Assembly (NCBI GenBank): GCA_002839095.1
Contig: PGXL01000005.1
Span: 62,001 to 126,000 of the forward strand
Source: Tenericutes bacterium HGW-Tenericutes-2
GTDB taxonomy: Bacteria > Bacillota_I > Bacilli_A > Acholeplasmatales > Acholeplasmataceae
Direction: 5' to 3'
Length of the DNA: 64,000 nucleotides
Of this stretch, positions 46,087 to 55,322 are shown in pieces. The position numbers and the translations under genes are program-made. Position 1 is the stretch's first letter; the number at the start of each line of letters is the position of its first letter. The notes below the pieces were generated by a model that was not told the DNA's origin, ran no database searches, and saw only the letters and a program-made list of their open reading frames with translations.

Positions 46087-48419
46087 AGCTAACAACTGAA
46101 GAAAAAGTAGAACTACTAGACGGACTTGATGTATGGCATACAAAGCCCGTCAATGGTCTTCCTTCAATTATGATGGCAGATGGACCTCACGGACTAAGAA
46201 AACAATATGAATCTAAGGATAATCTTGGAGTGATGGGTAGTGTTCCTGCGACATGCTTTCCAACAGCAAGCTTAACGGCTTGTAGCTTTGATAAAAAATT
46301 AATGCATGATTTAGGGAAATTACTAGCTACTGAAGCAAAAGCAAATCAAGTCAATATTCTTTTAGGACCAGCTATTAATATGAAAAGATCTCCACTGTGT
46401 GGAAGAAACTTTGAGTATTTTTCAGAGGATCCTTATTTAACAGGAGAACTAGCTGCAGAGCTTGTGAAATCCATTGAAACCTCAGGAGTTGGAACATCAG
46501 TTAAGCATTTTTTCGCTAACAACCAAGAAAAAAATCGCTTCTTTATCGATAGTATCGTCGATGAAAGAGCACTTAGAGAAATCTATTTAAAAGCATTTGA
46601 AAGAGTTGTTAAGGAAAGTCCCGCAACACTTATGGCTAGCTATAATAAGATCAATGGCAGATATGCTACTGAGCATCATTACCTATCTAAAATACTTAGA
46701 AAGGAATGGGGATATTATGGAGTCGTCGTCAGTGATTGGGGAGCTGTCCATAACCGCATTGAAAGTGTTAAGGCTGGTACTGATTTAGAAATGCCATCTT
46801 CGATGGGCTACCGCACAAAAGAGGTTCTAGAAGCGATTAATCGCGATGAGGCATTAAAGATTGCAGTTAATAAATCATCTGATCGTATTGTTGAAATGGT
46901 TAGAATGTATAAAAAGATGGAAGTAGAACCGTTTGATGAAGAAAAACATCACCAGGAAGCTATTCGAATCGCTTCTGAATCAATGGTTTTATTGAAAAAT
47001 GAAAAAATACTACCATTATCTAAAAAGGATAAAGTTCTATTTGTTGGTGGATTTGTTGATGATATGCGTTATCAAGGTGGAGGATCTTCACATATTAATC
47101 CGACTAGAGTCGATCAGATTTCTCAAATTCATTCAGCATACTCAAAAAATATTACAATCGCTAAAGGATATTCAATAGAACATACCAAGCATGATGAACA
47201 TTTAGCTAAGGAAGCTGTTGAACTTGCAAAAACAGCAGATAAGGTTGTTATTTTACTGGGTCTACCAGAATCTCATGAGGCTGAGGGCTTTGATAGAGCG
47301 ACATTAGATATTCCTGCACATCAATTAAAGCTTCTTCATGAAATTTTAGAGGTGAATGAAAATATCATTGGGGTAATTGTCGGTGGTTCTGTCATGAATT
47401 TGAGCTTTGAAAATCACTTAAAGGGATTATTACTCGCTTATTTAGGCGGACAAGGCTCTAGCTCTGCAATTATGAATATCCTATATGGAAAAACCAATCC
47501 ATCAGGTAGACTAGCTGAAACATTTATTGATGATATCAAGGACTGTAATGTAAAGCTTACGAATGATAACAATGCAGTTTATTATGATGAATCCATTTAT
47601 ATAGGCTATAGATATTATCAATCATTTAATCAACAGGTTAGATATCCATTTGGATATGGATTAAGCTATACCACATTTGATTATAGAGATATAAGCATTC
47701 AAGAGGATAAAGAAAAATTTATTATCAACATGACGATTCAAAACACTGGAGAAATGAAGGGTAAGGAAGTTATTCAAATCTATATTGAAAACAATGAGTC
47801 AACCGTATTTAAAGCTAGAAGAGAATTAAAGGCATTTGATAAGATTGAACTTGAACCCAATGAAGAAAAGACAGTATCAATCGAGCTACCTAAGAAGGCG
47901 TTTGAGTATTATGATCTTTATAAGAAGCGTTATGTAATAGAAAAGGGAGAATATGAAATTATTGTCTCAAAGAATGTGGTGGATGAGATTGAATCATTTG
48001 ATTTCGGAATCACAGGAGAAGAAATTCATCATCCAACCTTATCCTATCAAAAGTATGCCTATGATACATCTGACTTCCAAAAGATATATATGGCGCCTCT
48101 TCCTCCTAAAAATGTAATTAAGAAGAGACCATATACATTATCATCCACCTTAGAGGATGCTAAAAACACATTTGTTGGAAGACTTGTTGCTAGTATGGTA
48201 ATCAAAGAAGGTATGAAAACAGCTAAGGAAATGAGTCCTTATTTACAAGAGGTTGCTAAAAAGACAATGCTAGAAACTCCAATTCAAATGCTTGCACTAT
48301 TCTCTGCCGGTAAGTTTACCTTTGAGATGGCTGAAGGATTGGTAGATATCATGAATTTAAAGCTGCTCAAAGGATATAAGAAAATGAAAGCTAAGACTAA
48401 GGAGAAGAAGAATGACTGA
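46083..48419 (+). CDS. Beta-glucosidase-type glycosidase (GH3)
   Basis: A 778-residue GH3 enzyme. The N-terminal barrel has GPAINMKRSPLCGRNFEYFSE, the SVKHFFANNQE loop and nucleophile Asp218 in VVSDWGA. The alpha/beta sandwich domain and a fibronectin III-like domain (near 560-650) follow. The last 120 residues are an additional, Lys- and Met-rich helical stretch not usual for GH3. There is no signal peptide, so it acts on imported sugars. Its end overlaps the transporter gene by 8 bp. Confidence 0.9.
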   Translation: MKLTTEEKVELLDGLDVWHTKPVNGLPSIMMADGPHGLRKQYESKDNLGVMGSVPATCFPTASLTACSFDKKLMHDLGKLLATEAKANQVNILLGPAINMKRSPLCGRNFEYFSEDPYLTGELAAELVKSIETSGVGTSVKHFFANNQEKNRFFIDSIVDERALREIYLKAFERVVKESPATLMASYNKINGRYATEHHYLSKILRKEWGYYGVVVSDWGAVHNRIESVKAGTDLEMPSSMGYRTKEVLEAINRDEALKIAVNKSSDRIVEMVRMYKKMEVEPFDEEKHHQEAIRIASESMVLLKNEKILPLSKKDKVLFVGGFVDDMRYQGGGSSHINPTRVDQISQIHSAYSKNITIAKGYSIEHTKHDEHLAKEAVELAKTADKVVILLGLPESHEAEGFDRATLDIPAHQLKLLHEILEVNENIIGVIVGGSVMNLSFENHLKGLLLAYLGGQGSSSAIMNILYGKTNPSGRLAETFIDDIKDCNVKLTNDNNAVYYDESIYIGYRYYQSFNQQVRYPFGYGLSYTTFDYRDISIQEDKEKFIINMTIQNTGEMKGKEVIQIYIENNESTVFKARRELKAFDKIELEPNEEKTVSIELPKKAFEYYDLYKKRYVIEKGEYEIIVSKNVVDEIESFDFGITGEEIHHPTLSYQKYAYDTSDFQKIYMAPLPPKNVIKKRPYTLSSTLEDAKNTFVGRLVASMVIKEGMKTAKEMSPYLQEVAKKTMLETPIQMLALFSAGKFTFEMAEGLVDIMNLKLLKGYKKMKAKTKEKKND

Positions 48420-49875
48420 ACAGGTTGGTGTAACTAGAAAAACGGTAAACGCCTATACAATGAGTGGTGCTGGCCGTGATATGATGTATGCCTTATATTC
48501 AACGTTTTTAATTGTATTTTTAACAGATGCATTAGGATTATCGAATTGGCAGCTCGTAGCAATCGGTACGATTATAGCTGTTGCTAGAGTTTGGGATGCG
48601 GTTAACGATCCAATCATGGGTGCGATTATCGATAATACAAAATCCAAATATGGAAAGTTTAAGCCATGGATTTTAATTGGTGCACTGTCATCTGCAGTTG
48701 TATTCTTTCTTCTATTTCAGGATCTAGGATTATCAGGAACAGCATTTGTTGCAGTCTTTGGTATTTTATATGTAATATCGGGGATGACATTTACAATGAA
48801 TGATATTGCTTATTGGTCGATGTATCCATCATTCACTACTGATCCTAGTGAAAGAGAAAAGATTGGTTCAAGAGCTAGAATATTTGCAAGTCTTGGGATG
48901 TTTATTACGATTGCGAGTGTTCCACTGATTTATCAAAATTTTAGTGGAGGACCTGTTAGGGCGTTTTCTATCATTGCTTTAATTATTTGTTCGATATATG
49001 TTTTATCTCAGGTTGCAGTATTCTTTCTTGTCAAGCAACCAAAGAATTTGATTATTGATGCAAACCAAAGAAAGACTACATTATTAGATATGGTTAAGAT
49101 CATCTTTAAAAATGATCAGTTGGTTGTTATTATTGTAGCAATCCTATTATTTAACATCGGTTACTTTATTACAACATCACTAGGAATCTATTTCTTTAAC
49201 TATGACTTTAATAAATATGGTGGTGCAGAGTTTACAATATTTTCTGGTATCTTAGCTGTGTCACAATTAACGGCTTTAGGATTATTTCCAGTCCTAATGA
49301 AGAAGATGACTAGAAAGCAATTATTCACATTAGCTGTTGGTATGATTACTGTTGGTTATCTATTATTTATGAGCGTTGGTTATCTTTTACCGATGAACAT
49401 GTTATTTATCGGTCTTGCAGGGTTAGTCTTATTTAGTGGTCAAGGATTTATTCAAGTCTTAGTTCTAGTCATGCTAGCAGATACCATTGAATATGGTCAA
49501 TGGAAGCTTGGCACTAGAAATGAAAGTGTCGTCTTCGCAATCAATCCGTTCGTAACTAAGCTCGCTACTGCAGTTCAAACATTTGTCGTTACCATTACGC
49601 TTGCAGCATCAGGTTTAAATAGTGGTGTAATTCAGCCCTTAACTCAAGCAAAAAGAGATAATCCAAATTTAACAACTGAACAGGCTAGAGCATTAATCGC
49701 CTCTAACGTATCTCCTGAAATGCTTATAGGTTTAAGATTATCAATGATTATTATTCCTCTATTATTAATATTATTATCCTACGTTATTTATAGATGGAAG
49801 TATAAAATTGATGCTAAGTTCTACCAACAAATTACATCAGATTTAACTGATCGAATTATGAGTGGTGATTTATAG
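48412..49875 (+). CDS. Sugar:cation symporter, GPH family (MFS)
   Basis: A 487-residue, about 12-segment membrane transporter of the glycoside-pentoside-hexuronide:cation symporter family (MelB/XynP relatives). RVWDAVNDPIMGAIIDNT near residues 60-78 is the family signature; KPWILIGA and WSMYPS also fit. It probably imports the oligosaccharides cut by the four hydrolases encoded before it. It is the last gene of the operon and ends at a strong terminator. Confidence 0.9.
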   Translation: MTEQVGVTRKTVNAYTMSGAGRDMMYALYSTFLIVFLTDALGLSNWQLVAIGTIIAVARVWDAVNDPIMGAIIDNTKSKYGKFKPWILIGALSSAVVFFLLFQDLGLSGTAFVAVFGILYVISGMTFTMNDIAYWSMYPSFTTDPSEREKIGSRARIFASLGMFITIASVPLIYQNFSGGPVRAFSIIALIICSIYVLSQVAVFFLVKQPKNLIIDANQRKTTLLDMVKIIFKNDQLVVIIVAILLFNIGYFITTSLGIYFFNYDFNKYGGAEFTIFSGILAVSQLTALGLFPVLMKKMTRKQLFTLAVGMITVGYLLFMSVGYLLPMNMLFIGLAGLVLFSGQGFIQVLVLVMLADTIEYGQWKLGTRNESVVFAINPFVTKLATAVQTFVVTITLAASGLNSGVIQPLTQAKRDNPNLTTEQARALIASNVSPEMLIGLRLSMIIIPLLLILLSYVIYRWKYKIDAKFYQQITSDLTDRIMSGDL

Positions 49876-49880
49876 AATAA

Positions 49881-49910
49881 AAAAGAGGAATTCATTTTCC
49901 TCTTTTATTT
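49881..49910. terminator. Bidirectional terminator between the symporter gene and hslO
   Basis: AAAAGAGGAA/TTCCTCTTTT (49881-49890 with 49897-49906), six-base loop, A-rich on one side and T-rich on the other. Confidence 0.88.
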
Positions 49911-50792
49911 TGATCTTCGATTGATTTGAATTGTTTTTAATTCTTCTTTTGAAAACAAGTATTTTTTCTTGCAGAAATGACACTCGATTTCAGCTTGACC
50001 ATCCTCATGAATAATTTCATGGAGTGTATCTTCATCCAATGCGGATAAAGACTTGATAAAGCCATCTTTAGAACAATTACATGTATAGCTTATATCGGAT
50101 TTCTTTAATATTTGTTCAGTACCAAGAGCAAGCATATGTAATATTTCTTCAGGTGTTTTCCCATCTTGTATCAGTGAACTCATTGGTGGTAGGTTAGGAA
50201 TTAATTTCTCAAGTGTTGAAATTGTTTCATCCGTACAGTTGGGCATAATCTGCATAATATATCCACCGCTTGCTAATACAGTTTGATCGGTATTGACTAA
50301 AACACCAACTCCAACTGAAGAAGGAATTTGTTCTGATAAAGCGAAATAATAGGTGAAGTCATCACCGATTTCACCTGTTTGTAATTCAGAGGATGATGTG
50401 AAAAAATCCTTCATTAATAAATCCTTAGTGACATGCAAGAATCCTTCACCTATAGCTTTTCCTACATTTAATTTACCTGCCTTAGGTCCATCCTCATATT
50501 TTAAATAAACCTGAGGGTTTTGAATTTCTGCTCTAACTTCACCCATGGAATTCGCTTCAACTAGCATCGTTCCTATGGGTCCATCACCTTTAATTCTAAG
50601 TGTTAATTTTTCTTCATTCTTATACATTAATCCCATCATTGCAGAGACGGTTAAAAAGCGACCTAAAGCTGCAGTTGCAGTTGGCCATGTCTCATGAATT
50701 CTTCTAGCCTCTTCAACAAGATTTGTTGATGATGCTACATAGATTCTTACTGTTTGGTTATAAGCATAGCTAATTATTGCGTAATCCTTCAT
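49905..50792 (-). CDS. hslO: Redox-regulated chaperone Hsp33
   Basis: A 295-residue holdase activated by oxidative unfolding. The zinc-binding redox switch is present at the C-terminus as CNC ... CHFC. The N-terminal domain carries the conserved segment RIHETWPTATAALGRFL. GGTGAG lies eight bases before the start. It is transcribed divergently from dus, as hslO often is in Firmicutes neighbourhoods. Confidence 0.95.
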   Translation of the reverse strand: MKDYAIISYAYNQTVRIYVASSTNLVEEARRIHETWPTATAALGRFLTVSAMMGLMYKNEEKLTLRIKGDGPIGTMLVEANSMGEVRAEIQNPQVYLKYEDGPKAGKLNVGKAIGEGFLHVTKDLLMKDFFTSSSELQTGEIGDDFTYYFALSEQIPSSVGVGVLVNTDQTVLASGGYIMQIMPNCTDETISTLEKLIPNLPPMSSLIQDGKTPEEILHMLALGTEQILKKSDISYTCNCSKDGFIKSLSALDEDTLHEIIHEDGQAEIECHFCKKKYLFSKEELKTIQINRRSK

Positions 50793-50811
50793 AATTTTAC
50801 CTCACCACTAC

Positions 50812-50852
50812 ATTGTAGCATAATTGAAAGTTCTTCAAGTCTATGATACAAT
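50812..50852. promoter_or_regulatory. Divergent promoters for dus and hslO
   Basis: Plus strand: TTGAAA (50824-50829), 17 bases, TACAAT (50847-50852) with extended TGA. Minus strand: TTGAAG (complement of 50833-50838), 15 bases, TACAAT (complement of 50812-50817) with extended TGC. The two interleave, so use of one could exclude the other. Confidence 0.55.
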
Positions 50853-50868
50853 GAATCGGGTGATTTTG

Positions 50869-51837
50869 ATGTCCTTTAAAATAGGAAATTTAGAAATTGA
50901 AAATAAAATAATACTTGCACCAATGGCTGGTGTTTCCAATAGTCCTTTTCGTATTTTGTCTAGAACCTATGGTGCTGGACTCGTTTTCGCTGAGATGGTT
51001 TCAGATAAAGGGTTACTTTATAATAATGAAAAAACAATCAAATTATTATATATGACTGATGTTGAAAAACCAATGGCTCAACAGGTTTTTGGTTCTGATC
51101 TTCAAACGATGGTTGAAGCAGCAATGTATATTGAAAAGAACTCTAATTGCGATATCATTGATATCAATATGGGGTGTCCTGTACCTAAGGTAGCCATAAA
51201 GGCACAGGCCGGAGCATCCTTAATGAAGAATCCTGATATGATTTATTCTATTGTTAGTGAGATTGTTAAAAAGGTTAAAAAGCCTGTTACTGTAAAGATT
51301 AGAAGTGGTTGGGATAATCAAAGTGTGAATGCTGTCGAGGTTGCTAAAAGAATTGAAGCAGCAGGAGCGAGTGCCATCACAGTTCACGCAAGAACACGTG
51401 CTCAAGGATATGGTGGGTTTGCTGATTTAGATGTAATTAAAGCAGTCAAGGAAGCAGTATCTATTCCAGTGATTGGTAATGGTGATGTGGTTGACGGTCC
51501 ATCTGCGAAGAGAATGCTTGAGTATACAAAATGCGACGCAGTCATGATTGGTAGAGCAGCATTAGGAAATCCATGGATCTTTAGAGAAATCGATGCCTAT
51601 TTAAAAGATGGGACAATTATGGAAAGACCTACACATCAAGAAATTAAAAATATGATGATTGAGCATTTAAACTCATTAGTAGAATTAAAGGGAGAGCATA
51701 CAGCAATTCTTGAAATGAGAAGTCATGGTCCTTGGTACTTAAAGGGAATTGAGCACGCATCTACATTAAGAAAACAGCTTTCTCAAACGAGAACCAAGGC
51801 TGAATTTATTAGTCATATCGAGGAATTCTTCGGATAG
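50869..51837 (+). CDS. tRNA-dihydrouridine synthase (DusB type)
   Basis: A 322-residue flavoenzyme reducing uridines in the tRNA D-loop. LAPMAGVSNSPFR is the FMN-binding start and the catalytic Cys103 lies in NMGCPVPKV. KIRSGW and VHARTRAQGY are further family blocks. ATG 50869 follows GGGTG by six bases and gives the usual N-terminus; an in-frame ATG 45 bases earlier lies inside the promoter. It stands directly before a tRNA-Ser gene. Confidence 0.92.
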   Translation: MSFKIGNLEIENKIILAPMAGVSNSPFRILSRTYGAGLVFAEMVSDKGLLYNNEKTIKLLYMTDVEKPMAQQVFGSDLQTMVEAAMYIEKNSNCDIIDINMGCPVPKVAIKAQAGASLMKNPDMIYSIVSEIVKKVKKPVTVKIRSGWDNQSVNAVEVAKRIEAAGASAITVHARTRAQGYGGFADLDVIKAVKEAVSIPVIGNGDVVDGPSAKRMLEYTKCDAVMIGRAALGNPWIFREIDAYLKDGTIMERPTHQEIKNMMIEHLNSLVELKGEHTAILEMRSHGPWYLKGIEHASTLRKQLSQTRTKAEFISHIEEFFG

Positions 51838-51844
51838 ACTAAAA

Positions 51845-51936
51845 GGAAGAGTATCGAAGTGGTTATAACGAGCTGCCCTCGAAATGCAGTTACCCTCATA
51901 AGGGGTACGTGGGTTCGAATCCCATCTCTTCCGCCA
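51845..51936 (+). tRNA. tRNA-Ser (anticodon CGA)
   Basis: Acceptor stem GGAAGAG/CTCTTCC with the CCA end encoded (51934-51936). The anticodon loop CTCGAAA has anticodon CGA at its centre. The long variable arm is ACCCTCATAAGGGGT and the T-arm is GTGGGTTCGAATCCCAT. It is 92 bases long, normal for tRNA-Ser. The pair closing the anticodon loop is a C-U mismatch, the other four stem pairs are good. It reads UCG codons. Confidence 0.92.
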
Positions 51937-52037
51937 TTATATAAAATACAGTAGATGAGAATACTCACCCACTGAATCCATAAAAAATAAAATTTAATTG
52001 ATTGGAGAGATGTGAGTTCTTCACATCAATAAGGTAT

Positions 52038-52418
52038 ATGATATTAGCGCTTGGTATATATTACATCATCATTTCAGCTGTGGTAACTTTATTTCAGCTT
52101 GCATTAGCCTTTGGAGCACCACTCGGTGATTTCGCCAATGGCGGGAAATATCCAGGAAGACTACCTAAAAACATGCGTTTTTTACCATTTATTCAAATCG
52201 CTATTTTATGGTTCTTTCTTTATATCGTATTAATTCAAACAAAGATTATCAGCAATCAACCACAAGCGATTGGTTCTATAGGCATTTGGTTTGTTGTTGT
52301 ATTCTTCTTTTTAGGATCCATTTTAAACCTAAGTACACCAAGCAAGCCAGAAAGAATGGTTTGGGGTCCTATCAATGTTTTAACCTTTATTGCAGTATTA
52401 CTTATCGCAATCCTATAA
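52038..52418 (+). CDS. Small membrane protein of unknown function
   Basis: A protein of about 126 residues with four hydrophobic segments (about 2-22, 46-68, 76-96 and 108-126). FQLALAFGAPLGDFANGGKYPGRLP resembles a family of uncharacterised four-helix membrane proteins found across bacteria. The start is uncertain: ATG 52038 has only AAGG close upstream, and a TTG at 52002 extends the frame with polar residues. The Nudix gene follows 23 bp later. Confidence 0.65.
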   Translation: MILALGIYYIIISAVVTLFQLALAFGAPLGDFANGGKYPGRLPKNMRFLPFIQIAILWFFLYIVLIQTKIISNQPQAIGSIGIWFVVVFFFLGSILNLSTPSKPERMVWGPINVLTFIAVLLIAIL

Positions 52419-52441
52419 ATCATAAACAAAGGAGATTTAAA

Positions 52442-52954
52442 TTGAGGCTTATAGAGGATTTTGACAAAAGAAATTATGATGATTGTACTAAACTCTTTTA
52501 TAGGAAAGCAGTTCGAGCGATTATTATTAAAGAAAATAAATTAGCGCTTATAAAAAGTGATAGGTTTGGTGAATACAAATTTCCTGGTGGTGGTAAAGAG
52601 GATCATGAGAGTGATATCGATACCTTGATAAGAGAAACGAAGGAAGAATCAGGATTAAATATTATCTTAGATAGTATAAAACCATATGGAATGATGAAGG
52701 AAAAAAGAAAATCAGTATTTGATTTAGAATCTATTTTTCAAATGGAATCCTATTATTATATATGTGATGCTGAAGATGATATATCTGAAACCAATCAGGA
52801 TTTATATGAACTAGAATATGGCTATAAGCTTTATTTCATCTCCATTGATGAAGCGATAGCAAATAACGGAAAAGCACTAATACATCAGGAACAAGCAACC
52901 TGGATTGAAAGAGAGCTATGTGTATTAAAGGATATTAAGAATAATTTATTTTAG
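52442..52954 (+). CDS. Nudix hydrolase
   Basis: A 170-residue Nudix-family pyrophosphohydrolase. The Nudix box is complete in spacing (G-x5-E-x7-RE-x-x-EE-x-G) from GGGKEDHE to RETKEESGL, with Thr at a normally aliphatic position. The substrate is unknown; house-cleaning of nucleotides or NAD-related compounds is possible. The start is TTG 52442, seven bases after AAAGGAG; longer upstream readings overlap the preceding gene in another frame. Confidence 0.88.
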   Translation: MRLIEDFDKRNYDDCTKLFYRKAVRAIIIKENKLALIKSDRFGEYKFPGGGKEDHESDIDTLIRETKEESGLNIILDSIKPYGMMKEKRKSVFDLESIFQMESYYYICDAEDDISETNQDLYELEYGYKLYFISIDEAIANNGKALIHQEQATWIERELCVLKDIKNNLF

Positions 52955-52962
52955 GAGTCATC

Positions 52963-53805
52963 ATGAATTTATATGAGGGGTACATCAATTATTTGAATCG
53001 TCATGAGTGGTTAATCTATCACCATGGGAATGAAGTGATTGAGTATCGCTTTTTTGGAAATGGAAAGAAAACGATTTTAATGTTATTAGGAAGCAGTATG
53101 TTTTCAAGTGATGCATATTATAAACTTATTGAAGGTTTAGAAAATGATTACCAAATTATAACCATTAAATATCCTAAAACTAAAACAACAATCCATGAAA
53201 TTATTCAACGAATATCCTATTTGTTAAATCATTTGTCTATTGATTCCTTATATGTGATTGGTGCGAGCCATGGTGGTGGTCTTGCTCAAGCCTTTGCTAG
53301 AGATTACAAAAAATATGTCAAGGGATTAATTCTTTATAATACGCTAACAAAAACGAAGCATATGAATGCTCATTCTAGTGAAGTCATTGATCAAGTTTTA
53401 GAGGCTATAGAACAACTAAAAGAGCTTAGAAAATTAATGCCGCTATCCTCAATTAAGGAAGCCTTACTTGCACAAATAGAAGAAGTGCTAACTGATCCAA
53501 ATGATATTGAATTATTTGAATCGTTAATCAGTGATTATAAGGAAGAAGATGAAAAGCTTCAAATGGATTTGATTAAGGATTTATTATCAAACTATGAGTT
53601 TGAAGAACAGGATTTTCAATATTTAGAAGAGTCTGTCATGGTTTTATACGGACATGATGATGATCCATTTGGTGGCACAGAATTGATTGAATCCTTGGTC
53701 GAAGTTCTAACCAATCCAAGATTAGAATTCATTGAATCTGATCGCTTTAGTCTAGTGCTAGATCCAAGTGAAATGACATTAAAAATAAAAGACTTTATTA
53801 AATGA
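52963..53805 (+). CDS. Alpha/beta-hydrolase-fold protein
   Basis: A 280-residue alpha/beta hydrolase. The nucleophile elbow GASHGG places Ser at residue 102. LYGHDDDPFGG offers the acidic residue. Where the catalytic His is normally found near the C-terminus (residues 255-275), the sequence reads SDRFSLVLDPSEM with no His, so the triad looks incomplete. It may be a non-enzymatic relative or use a different base. AGGAG precedes the start, and it follows the Nudix gene by 8 bp. Confidence 0.78.
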   Translation: MNLYEGYINYLNRHEWLIYHHGNEVIEYRFFGNGKKTILMLLGSSMFSSDAYYKLIEGLENDYQIITIKYPKTKTTIHEIIQRISYLLNHLSIDSLYVIGASHGGGLAQAFARDYKKYVKGLILYNTLTKTKHMNAHSSEVIDQVLEAIEQLKELRKLMPLSSIKEALLAQIEEVLTDPNDIELFESLISDYKEEDEKLQMDLIKDLLSNYEFEEQDFQYLEESVMVLYGHDDDPFGGTELIESLVEVLTNPRLEFIESDRFSLVLDPSEMTLKIKDFIK

Positions 53806-53806
53806 A

Positions 53807-53829
53807 AAAAGCGCTTATTGAGCGCTTTT
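53807..53829. terminator. Terminator between convergent hydrolase and hflX genes
   Basis: AAAAGCGCT/AGCGCTTTT (53807-53815 with 53821-53829), loop TATTG. It is symmetrical enough to serve both strands. Confidence 0.85.
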
Positions 53830-55077
53830 CTCTTCTTTAACAATTAAATATTTCTTATAAAGTAATGTTTGTTCAGGTGTTAAAATTGTTTTAACAAATG
53901 TGCCATCATCCTCATATCTCGTTTCTAAAATTGTATTATTCTCTTTTAGCTTAGAATAGATATGTCCTTGATCAAATGGAATCTTTAAATACTGAATTCG
54001 ATTTGTCTTATAAAGGTGACCATAAATTGCGTCGACCAATTGATCAATATTTTCCTTTGTTCGATTCGATACAAAGATATAATCTTCTTGAATAGGTGGA
54101 GTTGATAATGCAATTTCCTTTTTGGTTAACACCAATAAGCGTTCAATATGATCTGCACCAATCTCTGATAAAACTTCTTTAGTCGTATCAATTTGAAGTT
54201 GATTGAAATAACAACCATCAACGATATGGAGCAGAAGATCTGCATGAATCACATCAGATAATGTGGATTCAAATGAACGTATTAATTCATGTGGAAGCTT
54301 GGATACAAACCCTACGGTATCAATTAAGATAAACGGTGGATTGTTATCCTTTTGTAATCTTTTCGCTTTGGTATCGAGGGTTGCAAATAGCATGTCCTTT
54401 TCAAATACTGGGTCTGAATCATGATGTAGATAGCTAGCTAATGAGTTCATAATTGATGATTTACCGGCGTTAGTATAACCAACTAATGCGACGACTGGAA
54501 TTTGTGACTTGTTTCTTTGTTTTCTTGAAACGTTTTTTTCAGCCTTAATCTTTTCGAGTTCTCTTTTGATAAATGTGATTTCATCCACCAAGCGACGTCT
54601 ATCTAGTTCAAGCTTTGTTTCACCTGGACCCTTAGCGTTATAGGAGCCACCACCTTGTCTAGATAATGAATTTCCCATACCAACCAATCTTGGTAATAAA
54701 TACATTTTTTGAGCAAGTGATACCTCTAGTACAGCTTCCTTAGATTGGGCACGTTCTGCAAAGATAGATAAAATTAGAAAGCTTCTATCAATGACTTGGA
54801 CTTCGAGTTCTTTTTCTAGATTTTTAAGTTGTGCAGGGGATAAGGTATCATCAAAGATAACGATATCAATATCTAATACACTAATAATTGTTTTAATTTC
54901 TTGAACCTTTCCACTACCTACATAAAAGCGCGGTGAAATGGTTTTTGCGTTCTGGATAATTTTATCCTTGGTTTGAATTTGTAAAGCTAGTGCTAAATGC
55001 TCTAACTCATCTAATGACTTACTTGTTTCTTCTGTGGTCTCTTTGTAGCTTAGACCTACTAATAATGCTTGATCCAT
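53815..55077 (-). CDS. hflX: Ribosome-associated GTPase HflX
   Basis: A 420-residue GTPase that binds 50S and 70S ribosomes and splits stalled ones; some Gram-positive variants protect against macrolides and lincosamides. The N-terminal HflX domain has RFYVGSGKVQEI and the coiled linker GPGETKLELDRRR. The G domain has G1 GYTNAGKSS, G3 DTVGF and a C-terminal extension. ATG 55077 is chosen because AAGAGG lies a few bases upstream. A 240-base leader with its own promoter and short ORF precedes it, suggesting regulated expression. Confidence 0.94.
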   Translation of the reverse strand: MDQALLVGLSYKETTEETSKSLDELEHLALALQIQTKDKIIQNAKTISPRFYVGSGKVQEIKTIISVLDIDIVIFDDTLSPAQLKNLEKELEVQVIDRSFLILSIFAERAQSKEAVLEVSLAQKMYLLPRLVGMGNSLSRQGGGSYNAKGPGETKLELDRRRLVDEITFIKRELEKIKAEKNVSRKQRNKSQIPVVALVGYTNAGKSSIMNSLASYLHHDSDPVFEKDMLFATLDTKAKRLQKDNNPPFILIDTVGFVSKLPHELIRSFESTLSDVIHADLLLHIVDGCYFNQLQIDTTKEVLSEIGADHIERLLVLTKKEIALSTPPIQEDYIFVSNRTKENIDQLVDAIYGHLYKTNRIQYLKIPFDQGHIYSKLKENNTILETRYEDDGTFVKTILTPEQTLLYKKYLIVKEEKSAQ

Positions 55078-55235
55078 ATATACCTCTTGTTTCTCTATCA
55101 TCTGGATAGGCTAGACGAAAATGTCTTCTTATACTCACTGTCTAAAAGACCTTGAATTTGCCTAAGGATCAATGCGGTTATGGATTTTATTCTTACAATT
55201 TAAAATCTAATACCTTACTAATCTTCGAGGGCAAA
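55078..55235 (-). promoter_or_regulatory. Structured 5' leader between the leader ORF and hflX
   Basis: In the 158 bases between the leader-peptide stop and hflX, TTTGCC (55235-55230) can pair with GGCAAA (55162-55157). Inside it GATTTTA/TAAAATC (55207-55201 with 55189-55183) forms a second stem. Nearer the gene, GTCTT and AAGAC/GTCT segments offer alternative small stems. None is followed by a clear T run, so a translational or more complex switch is as likely as termination. Confidence 0.45.
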
Positions 55236-55271
55236 CTATACATTTAAATTTCTACGCAGTTTCATGTACAT
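55236..55271 (-). CDS. hflX leader peptide MYMKLRRNLNV (11 aa)
   Basis: An 11-codon frame reads ATG at 55271 to TAG at 55236. Its ribosome binding site GAGGAGGT is the best in the region and lies exactly six bases upstream. The peptide contains Lys4-Leu5-Arg6, a +X+ motif of the kind that arrests macrolide-bound ribosomes in Erm leader peptides such as ErmDL (MRLR). It lies 158 bases before hflX and downstream of a good promoter. Together these suggest a drug- or stall-sensing leader peptide. Length too short for gene finders. Confidence 0.6.
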   Translation of the reverse strand: MYMKLRRNLNV

Positions 55272-55322
55272 TTCAATACCTCCTCAAAATATTGGTAAAT
55301 ATAAGATTTCACCAACACTATC

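Noticed and set aside
51937-52001. Stem CAGTAGATGAG/ACTCACCCACTG after tRNA-Ser as a terminator
   Set aside because: The stem has internal mismatches and is not followed by a T run, so it is not supported as a terminator.
52208-52441. Longer reading of the Nudix gene
   Set aside because: The extra 78 codons overlap the upstream membrane-protein gene in another frame. TTG 52442 has an ideal ribosome binding site and gives a normal Nudix length.
53616-53843. Minus-strand frame at the end of the alpha/beta hydrolase
   Set aside because: It runs antisense through the hydrolase gene and the terminator hairpin and has no plausible start.
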